Shown one piece after another: positions 15,556 to 22,608 of a stretch of 33,199 nucleotides of DNA. The position numbers were made by a program, and so were the translations under genes. The notes beneath the pieces are model-generated. The model saw nothing but the letters and a program-made list of their open reading frames with translations. It searched no databases and was not told the DNA's origin. Origin of the DNA: an uncultured Oscillospiraceae bacterium. GTDB lineage: Bacteria > Bacillota > Clostridia > Oscillospirales > Oscillospiraceae. Positions within the stretch are counted from its first letter, which is position 1, and each line of letters starts with the position of its first letter. The stretch spans positions 1 through 33,199 of the forward strand of contig CATABD010000024.1 of NCBI GenBank assembly GCA_949494735.1, read 5' to 3'.

Positions 15556-16059
15556 CTATGCGTGTTCGTTTAAGGTCTGCTGGACGGACTGGATATGCGC
15601 CAGCCACTGTTGACGGGTTTCCTCCTCGAACCAGCCCTGATAAAATTCATGCTCCGGGTTCTGAACGCTTTGCAGCTCATCCAGCAGAATCTTGAGATCA
15701 GCCGGAGTAACAACAAACTCTTTGATGTGGTGATCTACCGGGTCGTAGTTCTTGCCAACGTACTCGGTGACGGTCAGCTCTCCGGTGCGGTAGTAGTCCG
15801 CCAGACACTCCGCGATCAGGAGTGCCCCCTGCGTGAAATTCCTCGGAAAGTTCTCGCTGAAATAGAAAACCAGGCTTTCCGCAGAGCAGCCGCGATTGGC
15901 CTTTCTGATTTCCTCCATAATGTCGGCCTTGATTACTTCAAGGGCGTCTGTTACATTGAAGGTGGAGAAGTCCACTGCTTTCAGTTGAGTGGCTACGATA
16001 GTCCCCAGCAGGTCCAGCCCGTAGTCACTTTCTCTCATGGTGATGCCCCAGGAACCCAT
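15556..16059 (-). CDS. DUF4259-like accessory protein of integrative elements
   Basis: 167 residues. The start MGSWGITMRESDYGLDLLGT is characteristic of small accessory proteins of this group; similar MGxWG-type starts occur in DUF4259-like proteins. The rest is acidic and mostly helical (NFPRNFTQGALLIAECLADY, FVVTPADLKILLDELQS, FEEETRQQWLAHIQSV). No catalytic motif is visible. AAGGAGG lies seven bases before ATG 16059. It is the first gene of a two-gene unit with the DUF5348 gene. Function unknown. Confidence 0.65.
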   Translation of the reverse strand: MGSWGITMRESDYGLDLLGTIVATQLKAVDFSTFNVTDALEVIKADIMEEIRKANRGCSAESLVFYFSENFPRNFTQGALLIAECLADYYRTGELTVTEYVGKNYDPVDHHIKEFVVTPADLKILLDELQSVQNPEHEFYQGWFEEETRQQWLAHIQSVQQTLNEHA

Positions 16060-16165
16060 TTTTGACCTCCTTCGTGATCCGAAAAAATTTGTCCTTTAAG
16101 TGCAGCCCCTGGTTATCACCCCCTCCCGCAAACCCCATTTCAAGGCCGTTTTTTAGTGGAAAAAG

Positions 16166-16222
16166 AATAAGGACAAACCGCCAACTCCTTGCAACGCAAG
16201 GGTTTTCCGATTTGTCCTTATT
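16166..16222. repeat. Nested inverted repeat upstream of the recombinases
   Basis: AATAAGGACAAA (16166-16177) and TTTGTCCTTATT (16211-16222) are perfect complements. Inside them lies a second dyad, CCTTGC-AAC-GCAAGG (16187-16201). It stands about 35 bases before recombinase-coding sequence begins. It may be an attachment/recombination site, an element end, or a terminator; the sequence cannot decide. Confidence 0.6.
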
Positions 16223-16255
16223 ATGCCATAAGGGCATACATTTTGCTGCCATAAC

Positions 16256-16471
16256 ATTCAAAAGTGGGCCGAGACGGGAGCTCCCATATACAGCAAGCTG
16301 CTGATCCTTTCTCGCTATCTTGGACATTCATCCATCAGCTCGACGCAGTATTATCTTCGTTTGACCGCACAGGCATTTCCCCATATTAGGGATGTTTGTG
16401 AGAAAGAATTGGGCGGTATGTATGCTCCTTTCAGCCTCGCCATGGAAAGTGAGGGATTGCAGGATGGCTAA
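16256..16471 (+). pseudogene. Tyrosine recombinase, C-terminal fragment
   Basis: About 70 residues: KWAETGAPIYSKLLILSRYL, GHSSISSTQYYLRLTAQAFP, then VCEKELGGMYAPFS and a stop at 16471. This is the end of a tyrosine recombinase, with the GHxS box and the catalytic Tyr in STQYYLRL. The N-terminal part with the catalytic Arg and Lys is gone; a blurred trace of the HxxR region may remain just upstream in a shifted frame. The stop overlaps the start of the next recombinase (ATGGCTAA), as in multi-recombinase operons. Confidence 0.75.
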
Positions 16472-17504
16472 ACGTGGTCCCACTTCTTTTGCCAAGGCTT
16501 TATCAAGATATTTCTTTGACTATTTACCAACAGAAAGGGGACTGAGCGAGGAAACAATTCAATCCTATCGGGATGCAATTTCACTGCTGCTGGATTTCTG
16601 TGAAAAGGAACGCCATATTCGAAGGGATCAGCTGGAAGTTAATGACTTGACTCGGGAATTGGTTGAGTCTTTTCTCCGATGGCTGGAACAGGAAAAGGGG
16701 AATTCTATCTCGACGAGGAATCAGCGACGTGCAGCTATCAATGCGTTCGCTAAATTTTTACAGTATGAAGATCCGAGTTGTGTGTTGCTGTGCCAACAGA
16801 TTCGGGAAATTTCCCCAAAGAAGTGCGAACAAAGGATGATCCCACATCTTTCTATGGAGGCAGTTCAAGCTATTTTTCAACAACCCAATCTTTCAACGCG
16901 GGGAGGGCGGCGCGATTTTGCTTTTTTAAGTTTGATTTATGAATCCGCAGCCCGTGCCTCTGAAATTGCAGGTATCCGTGTTGGCGACATTCGCTTTGAG
17001 AAAAAGGGGGCGATTGTACATTTAAGAGGCAAAGGCAAGAAGTTTCGTGATGTACCACTCCTTTCAGATCCTGCTAAAATCTTGAAAAACTATTTGTCCG
17101 AGGAATCCCGATACCGCCGATGTGATATGAATGCCCCATTTTTCTGCAACAGGAGCAAAGAACCCCTGACACGGGGTGGTGTTTATTACATTGTGCAAAA
17201 ATATGTTGCCCTTGCGCAGCAAAAGACGCCAGAGTTGTTTCCGGTACAAGTGCATCCCCATGTTTTTAGACACAGCAAGGCAATGCACTGGCTGGAAGCC
17301 GGCGTAGATTTGCAGTACATCAAAGACTTACTCGGCCATTCTGATATTAAAACCACTGAGGTCTATGCGCGCCTGAACATCACAATGAAGCAGAAGCTGC
17401 TGGAAGAAGTCCACCCTCAACAGTCTGCAGGACAGCAGCCTTCATGGACTGACGATGATAATTTGATGCAATGGCTGAACAAGTTCTATATTCCAACCGA
17501 ATAA
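16464..17504 (+). CDS. Tyrosine recombinase (XerC/D-like integrase)
   Basis: 346 residues. An N-terminal SAM-like core-binding domain (about 15-110; FFDYLPTERGLSEETIQSYR) precedes the catalytic domain. The catalytic residues are visible: Arg in YESAARASEIAGIRV, Lys in RGKGKKFRDVPL, His/Arg in HPHVFRHSKAMHW, His in LLGHSDIKTTE, Tyr in VYARLN. ATG 16464 was chosen because family members begin MAKRGPTSF and the codon overlaps the stop of the recombinase before it; an in-frame ATG at 16392 lies inside that gene. Two or three overlapping recombinases are typical of 'recombinase in trio' elements; here only one is complete. Confidence 0.9.
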   Translation: MAKRGPTSFAKALSRYFFDYLPTERGLSEETIQSYRDAISLLLDFCEKERHIRRDQLEVNDLTRELVESFLRWLEQEKGNSISTRNQRRAAINAFAKFLQYEDPSCVLLCQQIREISPKKCEQRMIPHLSMEAVQAIFQQPNLSTRGGRRDFAFLSLIYESAARASEIAGIRVGDIRFEKKGAIVHLRGKGKKFRDVPLLSDPAKILKNYLSEESRYRRCDMNAPFFCNRSKEPLTRGGVYYIVQKYVALAQQKTPELFPVQVHPHVFRHSKAMHWLEAGVDLQYIKDLLGHSDIKTTEVYARLNITMKQKLLEEVHPQQSAGQQPSWTDDDNLMQWLNKFYIPTE

Positions 17505-17538
17505 AAATCCAGCTTCCTTTTTAGGAAGCTGGATTTTT
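17503..17538. terminator. Bidirectional terminator
   Basis: AAAAATCCAGCTTCC and its complement form a 15-base perfect stem with a 6-base loop and T runs on both sides. It ends both the recombinase gene (plus) and the membrane-protein operon (minus), whose stop codons lie inside it. Confidence 0.92.
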
Positions 17539-18286
17539 ATGAATCCGAGATTAGCGTAACTGCTTTTTTATAAATGTTAACGCCAATTTTACTTTCAACT
17601 AAACCACATAAAACTCCGATAGAAATTTGTATCTCAGGACTGTCTTTAATCGAAATTGTAGAAATATCTCCTATTCCAAAGCTAATCACCTGTGTACAAA
17701 GGAACAACAAAAAAACAGCAGAGCAAACGCAAATATATATAAGCCTTATCCAGGGGCTCATCATATCCTCTTCAAGTAAACTAAGCTGTTCAAATGTAAT
17801 GTTAAACTTTCTTGCTCCAAATGAAATCCATGTGCCAATGAGTGCACCAATAACAGCAAGGCAATACATTGAGAACGGCTGCAATATGTTGCAGGTTAAC
17901 GAGACTATATATACTAAAATCGTAGCAACTCCAAGGATAAGCGCTTTTATCCCAAGACTTTTCATGTATTCGTTTTTTATCCGTTGTCCTTCAATCAGTA
18001 CCATCTCATTTTGAAGCTCTGTAAGTGAGTTCAATGCAAGTTCAGGTTGAGCAGTTTCTCCAACTAGGCCTGCTTGCGAAAGAGTTAAAAGCTTATTAAA
18101 GTATTTAGTCTTGATCTCTTTTGATGTTTTGCGTAAAGACTTGATAATACTATTTGTTCGCTCCACTTTGACATAAAGTATTTGTTCTTTTTCTGGTATT
18201 GAATCCTTAGCTAATCTAGGGTGCAACTCACATTTTATATCAAATTCTTCGTTCTCATTTGAATGCACAACAAAATAACCTTGCAT
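17537..18286 (-). CDS. Unrecognised membrane protein, third gene of an AT-rich operon
   Basis: 249 residues. The first 110 are soluble and charged and probably helical (VERTNSIIKSLRKTSKEIKT). Three hydrophobic segments follow at about 118-138 (ALILGVATILVYIVSL), 141-165 (FSMYCLAVIGALIGTWISFG) and 188-212 (IYICVCSAVFLLFLCTQVIS). The C-terminus is again partly hydrophobic (ISIGVLCGLVESKIGV). No family is recognised. It starts two bases after the stop of a small CPTCG protein gene and shares its operon. Codon use is much more AT-rich than in the flanking GC-rich genes, which points to transfer. Function unknown; partnership with the two small proteins is inferred from gene order. Confidence 0.7.
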   Translation of the reverse strand: MQGYFVVHSNENEEFDIKCELHPRLAKDSIPEKEQILYVKVERTNSIIKSLRKTSKEIKTKYFNKLLTLSQAGLVGETAQPELALNSLTELQNEMVLIEGQRIKNEYMKSLGIKALILGVATILVYIVSLTCNILQPFSMYCLAVIGALIGTWISFGARKFNITFEQLSLLEEDMMSPWIRLIYICVCSAVFLLFLCTQVISFGIGDISTISIKDSPEIQISIGVLCGLVESKIGVNIYKKAVTLISDS

Positions 18287-18288
18287 TT

Positions 18289-18471
18289 TTATTTACCAAA
18301 GGCACGGCCACAAGTAGGGCAAACGCCACTAGACATTGCTAACGAGAAATCTGTATTACCAATAAGATCACCTAACGAAATAAGTTCATTTAATAGAGCG
18401 TCCTCTTTAGGATTTCGATTTTGTTTTTGCAGTAAATCTCGCTTTATCTGTTGCAAGATTGGATAACCCAT
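18289..18471 (-). CDS. Small protein with C-terminal CPTCGR motif
   Basis: 60 residues: MGYPILQQIKRDLLQKQNRN, then a helical stretch ending in SSGVCPTCGRAFGK. The CxxCGR end is half of a zinc ribbon; a complete site would need a second pair of cysteines from another chain. ATG 18471 was chosen because AAGGAGG is six bases before it; longer frames start inside the upstream gene. It lies between another small protein with the same type of tail and a membrane protein, in one operon. No known family is recognised. Confidence 0.7.
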   Translation of the reverse strand: MGYPILQQIKRDLLQKQNRNPKEDALLNELISLGDLIGNTDFSLAMSSGVCPTCGRAFGK

Positions 18472-18482
18472 AAATTTCCTCC

Positions 18483-18659
18483 TTACCATTTTCGGCCGCA
18501 AGTAGGGCAACATTCACTAGGTGCCCACAAACTTTCAAGAAGAATTTCAATATTCAATTCATCAAGGGCATTAAGCTCACGAAGCAGTTTTTCAGTATCT
18601 ATCTCTTGACGTGCACCCGCTAAATGTTCCCGTAGCTTTTGTAGTTCTGGAGTAAGCAT
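18483..18659 (-). CDS. Small protein with C-terminal CCPTCGR motif
   Basis: 58 residues, starting MLTPELQKLREHLAGARQEI and ending SECCPTCGRKW. The body is helical with Leu repeats. The tail resembles that of the next gene (CPTCGRAFGK), although the rest differs, so the two may pair to build one zinc site. AAAGGAG lies before ATG 18659, and the stop is 12 bases from the start of the next gene. It is the first gene of the operon, about 40 bases behind a good promoter. Function unknown. Confidence 0.68.
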   Translation of the reverse strand: MLTPELQKLREHLAGARQEIDTEKLLRELNALDELNIEILLESLWAPSECCPTCGRKW

Positions 18660-18694
18660 AATTCGATCTCCTTTCGCAGTTTATTGCTTCATTT

Positions 18695-18723
18695 ATAATA
18701 ACACAAATTTTTTATAGAATCAA
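18695..18723 (-). promoter_or_regulatory. Promoter of the CPTCG/membrane-protein operon
   Basis: On the minus strand TTGATT (18723-18718) and TATTAT (18700-18695) are 17 bases apart, about 40 bases before the first start codon of the three-gene operon. Confidence 0.65.
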
Positions 18724-19087
18724 TAAAAAATGGTGATAGTTAAAAATTTTGGATTGTTATATATTCAGGAGGCTTTGAGAGAAACCAGATAAAAAGGTAA
18801 TCCTATAAGCAAAATTGGAGCAAAACGAACGGAAGTATGTATGTACAGCGCCATGGTTCTTTGCTGCAGACTTCTGAAAACTTGCCTTATATCGCTTATT
18901 GAAGATCAAGTCCAGTTTTTTAACTTATACTTCAAAAAATGTATCATGTTATCTTTTACGAACACTTAGTGCGGTTCAAAAATGTTTCAACTGAATAATC
19001 TCGCAAAATAATGTGAAGCCAGCAGGAGAATTCTTGCTGGCTTTACTGCGTTTCAGGAGGTGACTTTACATTACTTTTTGCTGTACA
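18724..19087. other. AT-rich non-coding stretch with one hairpin
   Basis: No convincing gene is seen on either strand. A hairpin AAGCCAGCA / TGCTGGCTT at about 19016-19043 is followed by a short T run and could end a plus-strand transcript. After it, AGGAGGTGA (19055-19063) is a strong ribosome-binding-like sequence with no ATG at the right distance. The GC-rich methyltransferase sequence begins abruptly at about 19088. Confidence 0.5.
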
Positions 19088-19709
19088 TTAGCTCAACACT
19101 GGGGTCTCGCCCAGAGAAGGGCGCGTGTGTTCCTTATCGCGGATTTTGGAGGACTCACCGCCCCGCAAATATTATTTGAGCCGGAAAGCCTGCCTGGGTA
19201 TCCTGCGCCGAGCCCGTGAGCGGGGCAAGCCCCTGCCGCCCTAGCTGGAGATGGCGCTGAAGGCCCAGGCGGGGCTGACGGTATACCTTGTGCCGCTTCC
19301 AAAGATTGAGGCAGAAACAACCTCTACGGCGGACTGCCTGAACCCCTGGGACACCCAACAGACCCGTGTCTTTACGCCCGAGGGCACCGCGCCCACCCTG
19401 GCTGGCGCCGATGGCTGCGGCGGGCGGAATCCCGGCGGGCTGGTGTTTGACGCCGATGCTGCTGGGGATGGCGCCTGTCTCACCCCGTGGGACACCCAGC
19501 AGACCCGGATCACCACACCGGGGGGCGTGTCCCCCACCATCAACAGCGGCGAGGCCAAACCGGGCGGGCTGGTCTTCGCCGCTGGCTTCTGTGCCGGGGC
19601 AGGGCCGTCCGCGGGAAGCATTGGCTACCACGAGGAGGTGGCCCCAACTCTGAACGGATCTGCCAGTGGAAATATGATGCCATCAGTTCTCTGTATGAAC
19701 AGGCAAGAT

Positions 19710-19820
19710 GGGGCCCCCACGCAAACCCAGCGAAGCGGTTTGCGTGGGGAAAGAAGGAGCAGCGAAATGAGTGAGCCCTCGCCGTTAGGCGGGGGCGAAG
19801 GATATGGAGCTTGCGACGAC
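19710..19820 (+). repeat. 111-base palindromic element, copy A (in frame)
   Basis: Begins GGGGCCCCCACGCAAACCCA and ends GCTTGCGACGAC, exactly 37 codons long, so the host reading frame continues through it (GAPTQTQRSGLRG...YGACDD). A perfect 13-base stem, CCCCACGCAAACC / GGTTTGCGTGGGG (19715-19749), encloses the loop CAGCGAAGC. A second hairpin, CCCTCGCC-GTTA-GGCGGGGG, follows. The host protein reads MMPSVLC on both sides of the insertion, so a short host stretch appears duplicated or the repeats of the target region bracket it. Confidence 0.88.
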
Positions 19821-20273
19821 GCTATGATGCCGTCTGTGCTGTGCCTCAACGACCAGGGCGGCAGCGTCATGGAGTGTTCGGAGGATGTCTCGGGGACATT
19901 GCGCGCCCAGGAGCATGGGCACCAACCTCTCGTGTTTGAAAACCATGGGATCGATGCGAGATATACCGGCCCCCATAAAGTTGCGCCCACCCTGTCTGCC
20001 AGGGCTGGCACAGGCGGAAACAACCTCCCGTTAGTGGCCCAAGAGGAGCCGCAGGTGTTCTGCATCACGGGGAACGCCATCGACCGCCAGCCGGAGAACG
20101 GCGGAAATGGCCTCGGCATACAGGAGGACGTGGCCTATACCCTGACCGCCACCGACCACCACGCCGTATTTTCCCGTCAGCGGGTGGATCTGTTCCACGA
20201 GGGTGATGTGGCTTCCACCCGGAGCGCCAGACAGTACAAGGATGCCACCGACCTCGTGTACCAGGGGTTTATA

Positions 20274-20384
20274 GGGGCCCCCACGCAAACCCAGCGAAGC
20301 GGTTTGCGTGGGGAGAGGAGGAGCAGCGAAATGAGCGAGCCCTCGACGCAAGGCGGGGGCGAGGGATATGGAGCTTGCGACGAC
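20274..20384 (+). repeat. 111-base palindromic element, copy B (in frame)
   Basis: Same length and orientation as copy A, with about seven to nine base differences, none in the first stem. The frame again continues (GAPTQTQRSGLRG, then EPSTQGGGEGYGACDDDGP). The second hairpin has changed its loop to GCAA. It is 453 bases downstream of copy A in the same gene. Confidence 0.88.
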
Positions 20385-20756
20385 GATGGACCGCTCACTG
20401 CCAGCGACAGCAAAGGCCCCAACGCCCAGTACGTCTCGCAGGATAAGCTGATCGTAGAAGGGCCGTTGCTGATTCGCCGCCTAACCCCCCGGGAATGCGA
20501 ACGTTTACAGGGCTACCCCGATGGTTGGACCGCCCTGCCCGGCGCGGCGGACTCGCCCAGATACCGTGCCCTGGGCAACTCAGTCGCCATCCCGTGTGTG
20601 GAATATTTGATGCACGGGATGGCCTTAGTCCTCCGGGCTGGCTAACTGTTGGTATTGCTTCGTTTTCACCAAAATCTTCGTTGCTTATGGTGAATAGCTT
20701 TATTGCCCGGTTGTGGGTATACTTGCCCTTACCAAGCACGGAAAGAGGATCACATA

Positions 20757-21101
20757 ATGGCAGAGAACCAAAAAAATCTGTGCGCCATGATCCCGGCAGA
20801 GCTCCACAGCCGGGTGCGGGCGGCACAGGAGCAGGCAGGGCTGACGCTGGGCGCGTACATGACCCAACTGCTGACTGACTATTACGAAGGGAGAAAAGAA
20901 AAGATGGAAAAAGGGATGCGTACCATGGCCTTCCAGATTCCGGAGGAGATGTTCCAGCGGCTGAAGAAGCTGCTGAAACAGGAGAGCGTCTGCACCGGCA
21001 AAAAGGTGAGCCAGAAGGAGTTCGTGCTGGGCCTGATCCAGCGGGCGCTGGACGAGGCGGAGCGGAAGGAGGAGGCGGGCCATGGCGCTGACCTGGGATG
21101 A
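20757..21101 (+). CDS. Accessory protein of a conjugative element, ribbon-helix-helix-like
   Basis: 114 residues. Two similar halves are visible: LCAMIPAELHSRVRAAQEQA with LGAYMTQLLTDYY, and MAFQIPEEMFQRLKKLLKQE with SQKEFVLGLIQRALDEAE. Each looks like a ribbon-helix-helix unit, so the protein may bind DNA as a regulator or relaxosome accessory factor. ATG 20757 has AAAGAGGA upstream. The next gene starts inside its end (20-base overlap), so the two are co-translated. The family is frequent in Clostridia integrative elements; function not established. Confidence 0.65.
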   Translation: MAENQKNLCAMIPAELHSRVRAAQEQAGLTLGAYMTQLLTDYYEGRKEKMEKGMRTMAFQIPEEMFQRLKKLLKQESVCTGKKVSQKEFVLGLIQRALDEAERKEEAGHGADLG

Positions 21102-21396
21102 CAGGAGCAAAAAAGATCACTTCGGAAAGGTAGTCAGCGAGAGCTACCGGGCCGAAATCCCCCACTGGGGCGAGGCCAGCGTCCACACCCACATCCATCA
21201 CCCCGGCGAGGTGTTTCTGGAGTGTCTGGCCCTGGGCATTGAAAGGCACCCCCTGGGCCGGGTGGAGCCGCTGGACGCGCTGAACCCCGCCGAGAGGGTG
21301 CTGATGCGGACGCTGAAGGAGCACGCGGTGTGGTGCCTGGACGCCATGGCCGCCATCGGCGGCGCAGAGGATAGAGAGACTGGCAAAAGCCATTGA
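21082..21396 (+). CDS. Conserved conjugative-element protein, function unknown
   Basis: 104 residues, starting MALTWDDRSKKDHFGKVV. A His-rich stretch HTHIHHPGEVF (about 36-46) could bind metal but no enzyme family is recognised. The second half is helical (NPAERVLMRTLKEHAVWCLD). GGAGGAGG lies before ATG 21082, inside the end of the preceding gene. It belongs to the accessory genes in front of the conjugation module of this element. Confidence 0.6.
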   Translation: MALTWDDRSKKDHFGKVVSESYRAEIPHWGEASVHTHIHHPGEVFLECLALGIERHPLGRVEPLDALNPAERVLMRTLKEHAVWCLDAMAAIGGAEDRETGKSH

Positions 21397-21513
21397 CAAA
21401 GCGGCAACACACAGGTATAATCATAGCAGAAGGGCACTGCACAGCGGTTAGCCCTTACAAAACAGTGTGTATAAGCAAAGCCTATACTGACCGCTTGGGG
21501 ACCAGCCAAGCGG

Positions 21514-21609
21514 TCAGTACGCTTTTGGGGCCGTGGCTATCATCAGCAACAGCACGATGATGAACCAAAACAGGATACGCAGGGCTCGCGCCCAGCGCCC
21601 GTGTCCCAT
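21514..21609 (-). CDS. Possible 31-residue single-span membrane peptide
   Basis: Reads MGHGRWARALRILFWFIIVL then LLMIATAPKAY: a basic N-terminus and one hydrophobic helix, the general build of type I toxin or holin-like peptides. A purine-rich GGGGGTGATGG lies upstream. The stop lies in the 21486-21518 inverted repeat. It may equally be a chance frame. Confidence 0.25.
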   Translation of the reverse strand: MGHGRWARALRILFWFIIVLLLMIATAPKAY

Positions 21610-21726
21610 CAGCCATCACCCCCTTTCTCAAGGGAGTGGCCAACCGCTTTTTATGTAACAGTACCCTTCCGGCCCCTCGCGGGGCAGTCCCCATTATAAC
21701 TGACGATCAGACGATTGTCAATTTAT

Positions 21727-21752
21727 GCCGCCCATCACCGGGCGGCTTTTTT
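21727..21752 (+). terminator. Rho-independent terminator
   Basis: GCCGCCC-ATCACC-GGGCGGC followed by six T. It ends any transcript from the upstream region, so the conjugation genes behind it need read-through or their own promoter. Confidence 0.85.
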
Positions 21753-21772
21753 CATTTCCAGGAGGTGTTTTT

Positions 21773-22039
21773 ATTTATATCTATCCCAACAACCTGAAAG
21801 CGAAGCCCACCCTGTGGCTGTGGGCGCTGCGGGACGTGGCAGTGATCGGCGTGGGCTTCGTCCTGTCCGTGCTGGCGCTGGCCCAACTTGGGCTGGTGCC
21901 GCCGCTGATTGCCACGGTGCTGTACGCCTTTCTCAGCATCCGGCTGGAGGACGCCAGCATCCTGGACTTCCTGCGGTACGCCATGTGCTTCCTGTTTTTG
22001 AAACAGCAATATTTTGAATGGAGGGAAAACGAGACTTGA
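21773..22039 (+). CDS. PrgI/TcpE-like membrane protein of the conjugation machinery
   Basis: About 88 residues: IYPNNLKAKPTLWLWALRDV, then two hydrophobic stretches (VIGVGFVLSVLALAQLGL, LIATVLYAFLSI) and LRYAMCFLFLKQQYFEW. Small two-span proteins of this type stand right before VirB4 in Gram-positive conjugative elements and form part of the membrane channel. No ATG or GTG lies at the proper distance: GGAGGTG (21761-21767) is followed by ATT at 21773 in frame. The first in-frame ATG (21725) sits in the terminator stem and is an unlikely start. Initiation at ATT, or loss of the normal start codon, must be considered. The end overlaps the next gene (TTGA). Confidence 0.7.
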   Translation: MYIYPNNLKAKPTLWLWALRDVAVIGVGFVLSVLALAQLGLVPPLIATVLYAFLSIRLEDASILDFLRYAMCFLFLKQQYFEWRENET

Positions 22040-22608
22040 ACGGAAAACAGAAAAAGGAGCTGCGGGAGCGCCAGTCCACCCGCCAGCTCATGGGGATCAC
22101 CCAGCTCACCGACCACGGCGTGAAAACCGCTAAGGGGGAGCTGGTCTTTTTTATGCTCCGGCCCGATAACCTGTCCGTGCTGTCCCCGGAGGGGGTACGG
22201 GGCCGGGTCACCGCCCTGACCAACCTGCTCAGGGCCACCCCCGCGGTGCGGCTGCTGGCCCTGGACTCCCGTGAGTCCTTCCAGGCCAACCAGGACTTCT
22301 ATCACCGCCGTCTGGAGGAGGAGCAGCTCCCCGCCATCCGGGAACTGCTGCGGCGGGACGCCGCCCATCTGGATGACATCCAGGCGTCCACCGCCTCGGC
22401 CCGGGAGTTTGCGCTGGTGTACCCGGTTGAGAAGGAGAGCGCCGCAGACCCCCGGCAGACGGAGAAAAGTCTCCGGGATGGGGGCTTCCACGTCCGGCTG
22501 GCGGGGCCCCAGGACATCAAGCGCATCCTGGCAGTTTATTACCAGCGGGACATGGCCACGGAGTCCTTCCCCGATTTTGACGGTGAGGAGGCGGTGCGCC
22601 ATGGCTAA
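22036..22608 (+). CDS. Conjugation protein in front of VirB4 (VirB4 N-domain-like)
   Basis: About 190 residues, starting LNGKQKKELRERQSTRQLMG. It has the mixed alpha/beta look of the N-terminal part of VirB4/TrsE proteins (TAKGELVFFMLRPDNLSVLS, ALTNLLRATPAVRLLALDSR, SFQANQDFYHRRLEEEQLPA, FHVRLAGPQDIKRILAVYYQ). It is encoded between the PrgI-like protein and the ATPase, and its stop overlaps the ATPase start. TTG 22036, overlapping the previous stop with GGAGGG upstream, is the likely start; ATG 22018 is possible. A role in the coupling/assembly complex of the type IV secretion machine is inferred from position. Confidence 0.65.
   Translation: MNGKQKKELRERQSTRQLMGITQLTDHGVKTAKGELVFFMLRPDNLSVLSPEGVRGRVTALTNLLRATPAVRLLALDSRESFQANQDFYHRRLEEEQLPAIRELLRRDAAHLDDIQASTASAREFALVYPVEKESAADPRQTEKSLRDGGFHVRLAGPQDIKRILAVYYQRDMATESFPDFDGEEAVRHG

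Larger units (their letters stand above)
19088..20645 (+). pseudogene. Cytosine-5 DNA methyltransferase, C-terminal part, disrupted
   Basis: The C-terminal half of a phage/element-type cytosine-5 methyltransferase. The final motifs IX-X are clear: IRRLTPRECERLQGYPDGWT and YRALGNSVAIPC. The region before them repeats short blocks (TPWDTQQTRITTPGG, VAPTLNGSASG, VAPTLSARAGTGGNN), as in target-recognition regions of this group. The catalytic front (motifs I-VI) is absent; sequence starts at LAQHWGLAQRRARVFLIADF (motif VIII) in one frame, which stops at 19219, while the main frame is open from 19092 but has TAG at 19242 where relatives have Gln. From ATG 19251 to the end the frame is open for 464 codons. 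Two copies of a 111-base palindromic element lie inside, both in frame. Probably inactive as a methyltransferase. Confidence 0.75.
21397..21760. other. Non-coding region with hairpins and one tiny possible ORF
   Basis: No normal-sized gene. It holds TATAAT at about 21416, a perfect 13-base inverted repeat ACTGACCGCTTGG / CCAAGCGGTCAGT (21486-21518), and on the minus strand a 31-codon frame with one hydrophobic segment (see 21514-21609). It ends with the terminator at 21727-21752. Such a structured gap before the conjugation genes may carry regulatory RNA, but nothing proves it. Confidence 0.5.

Noticed and set aside
16025-16327. Minus-strand frame of about 100 codons between the DUF4259-like gene and the recombinase fragment
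   Set aside because: It overlaps the recombinase tail and the inverted repeat, has no recognised motif, and its first part is only the 5' region of the gene at 15556-16059.
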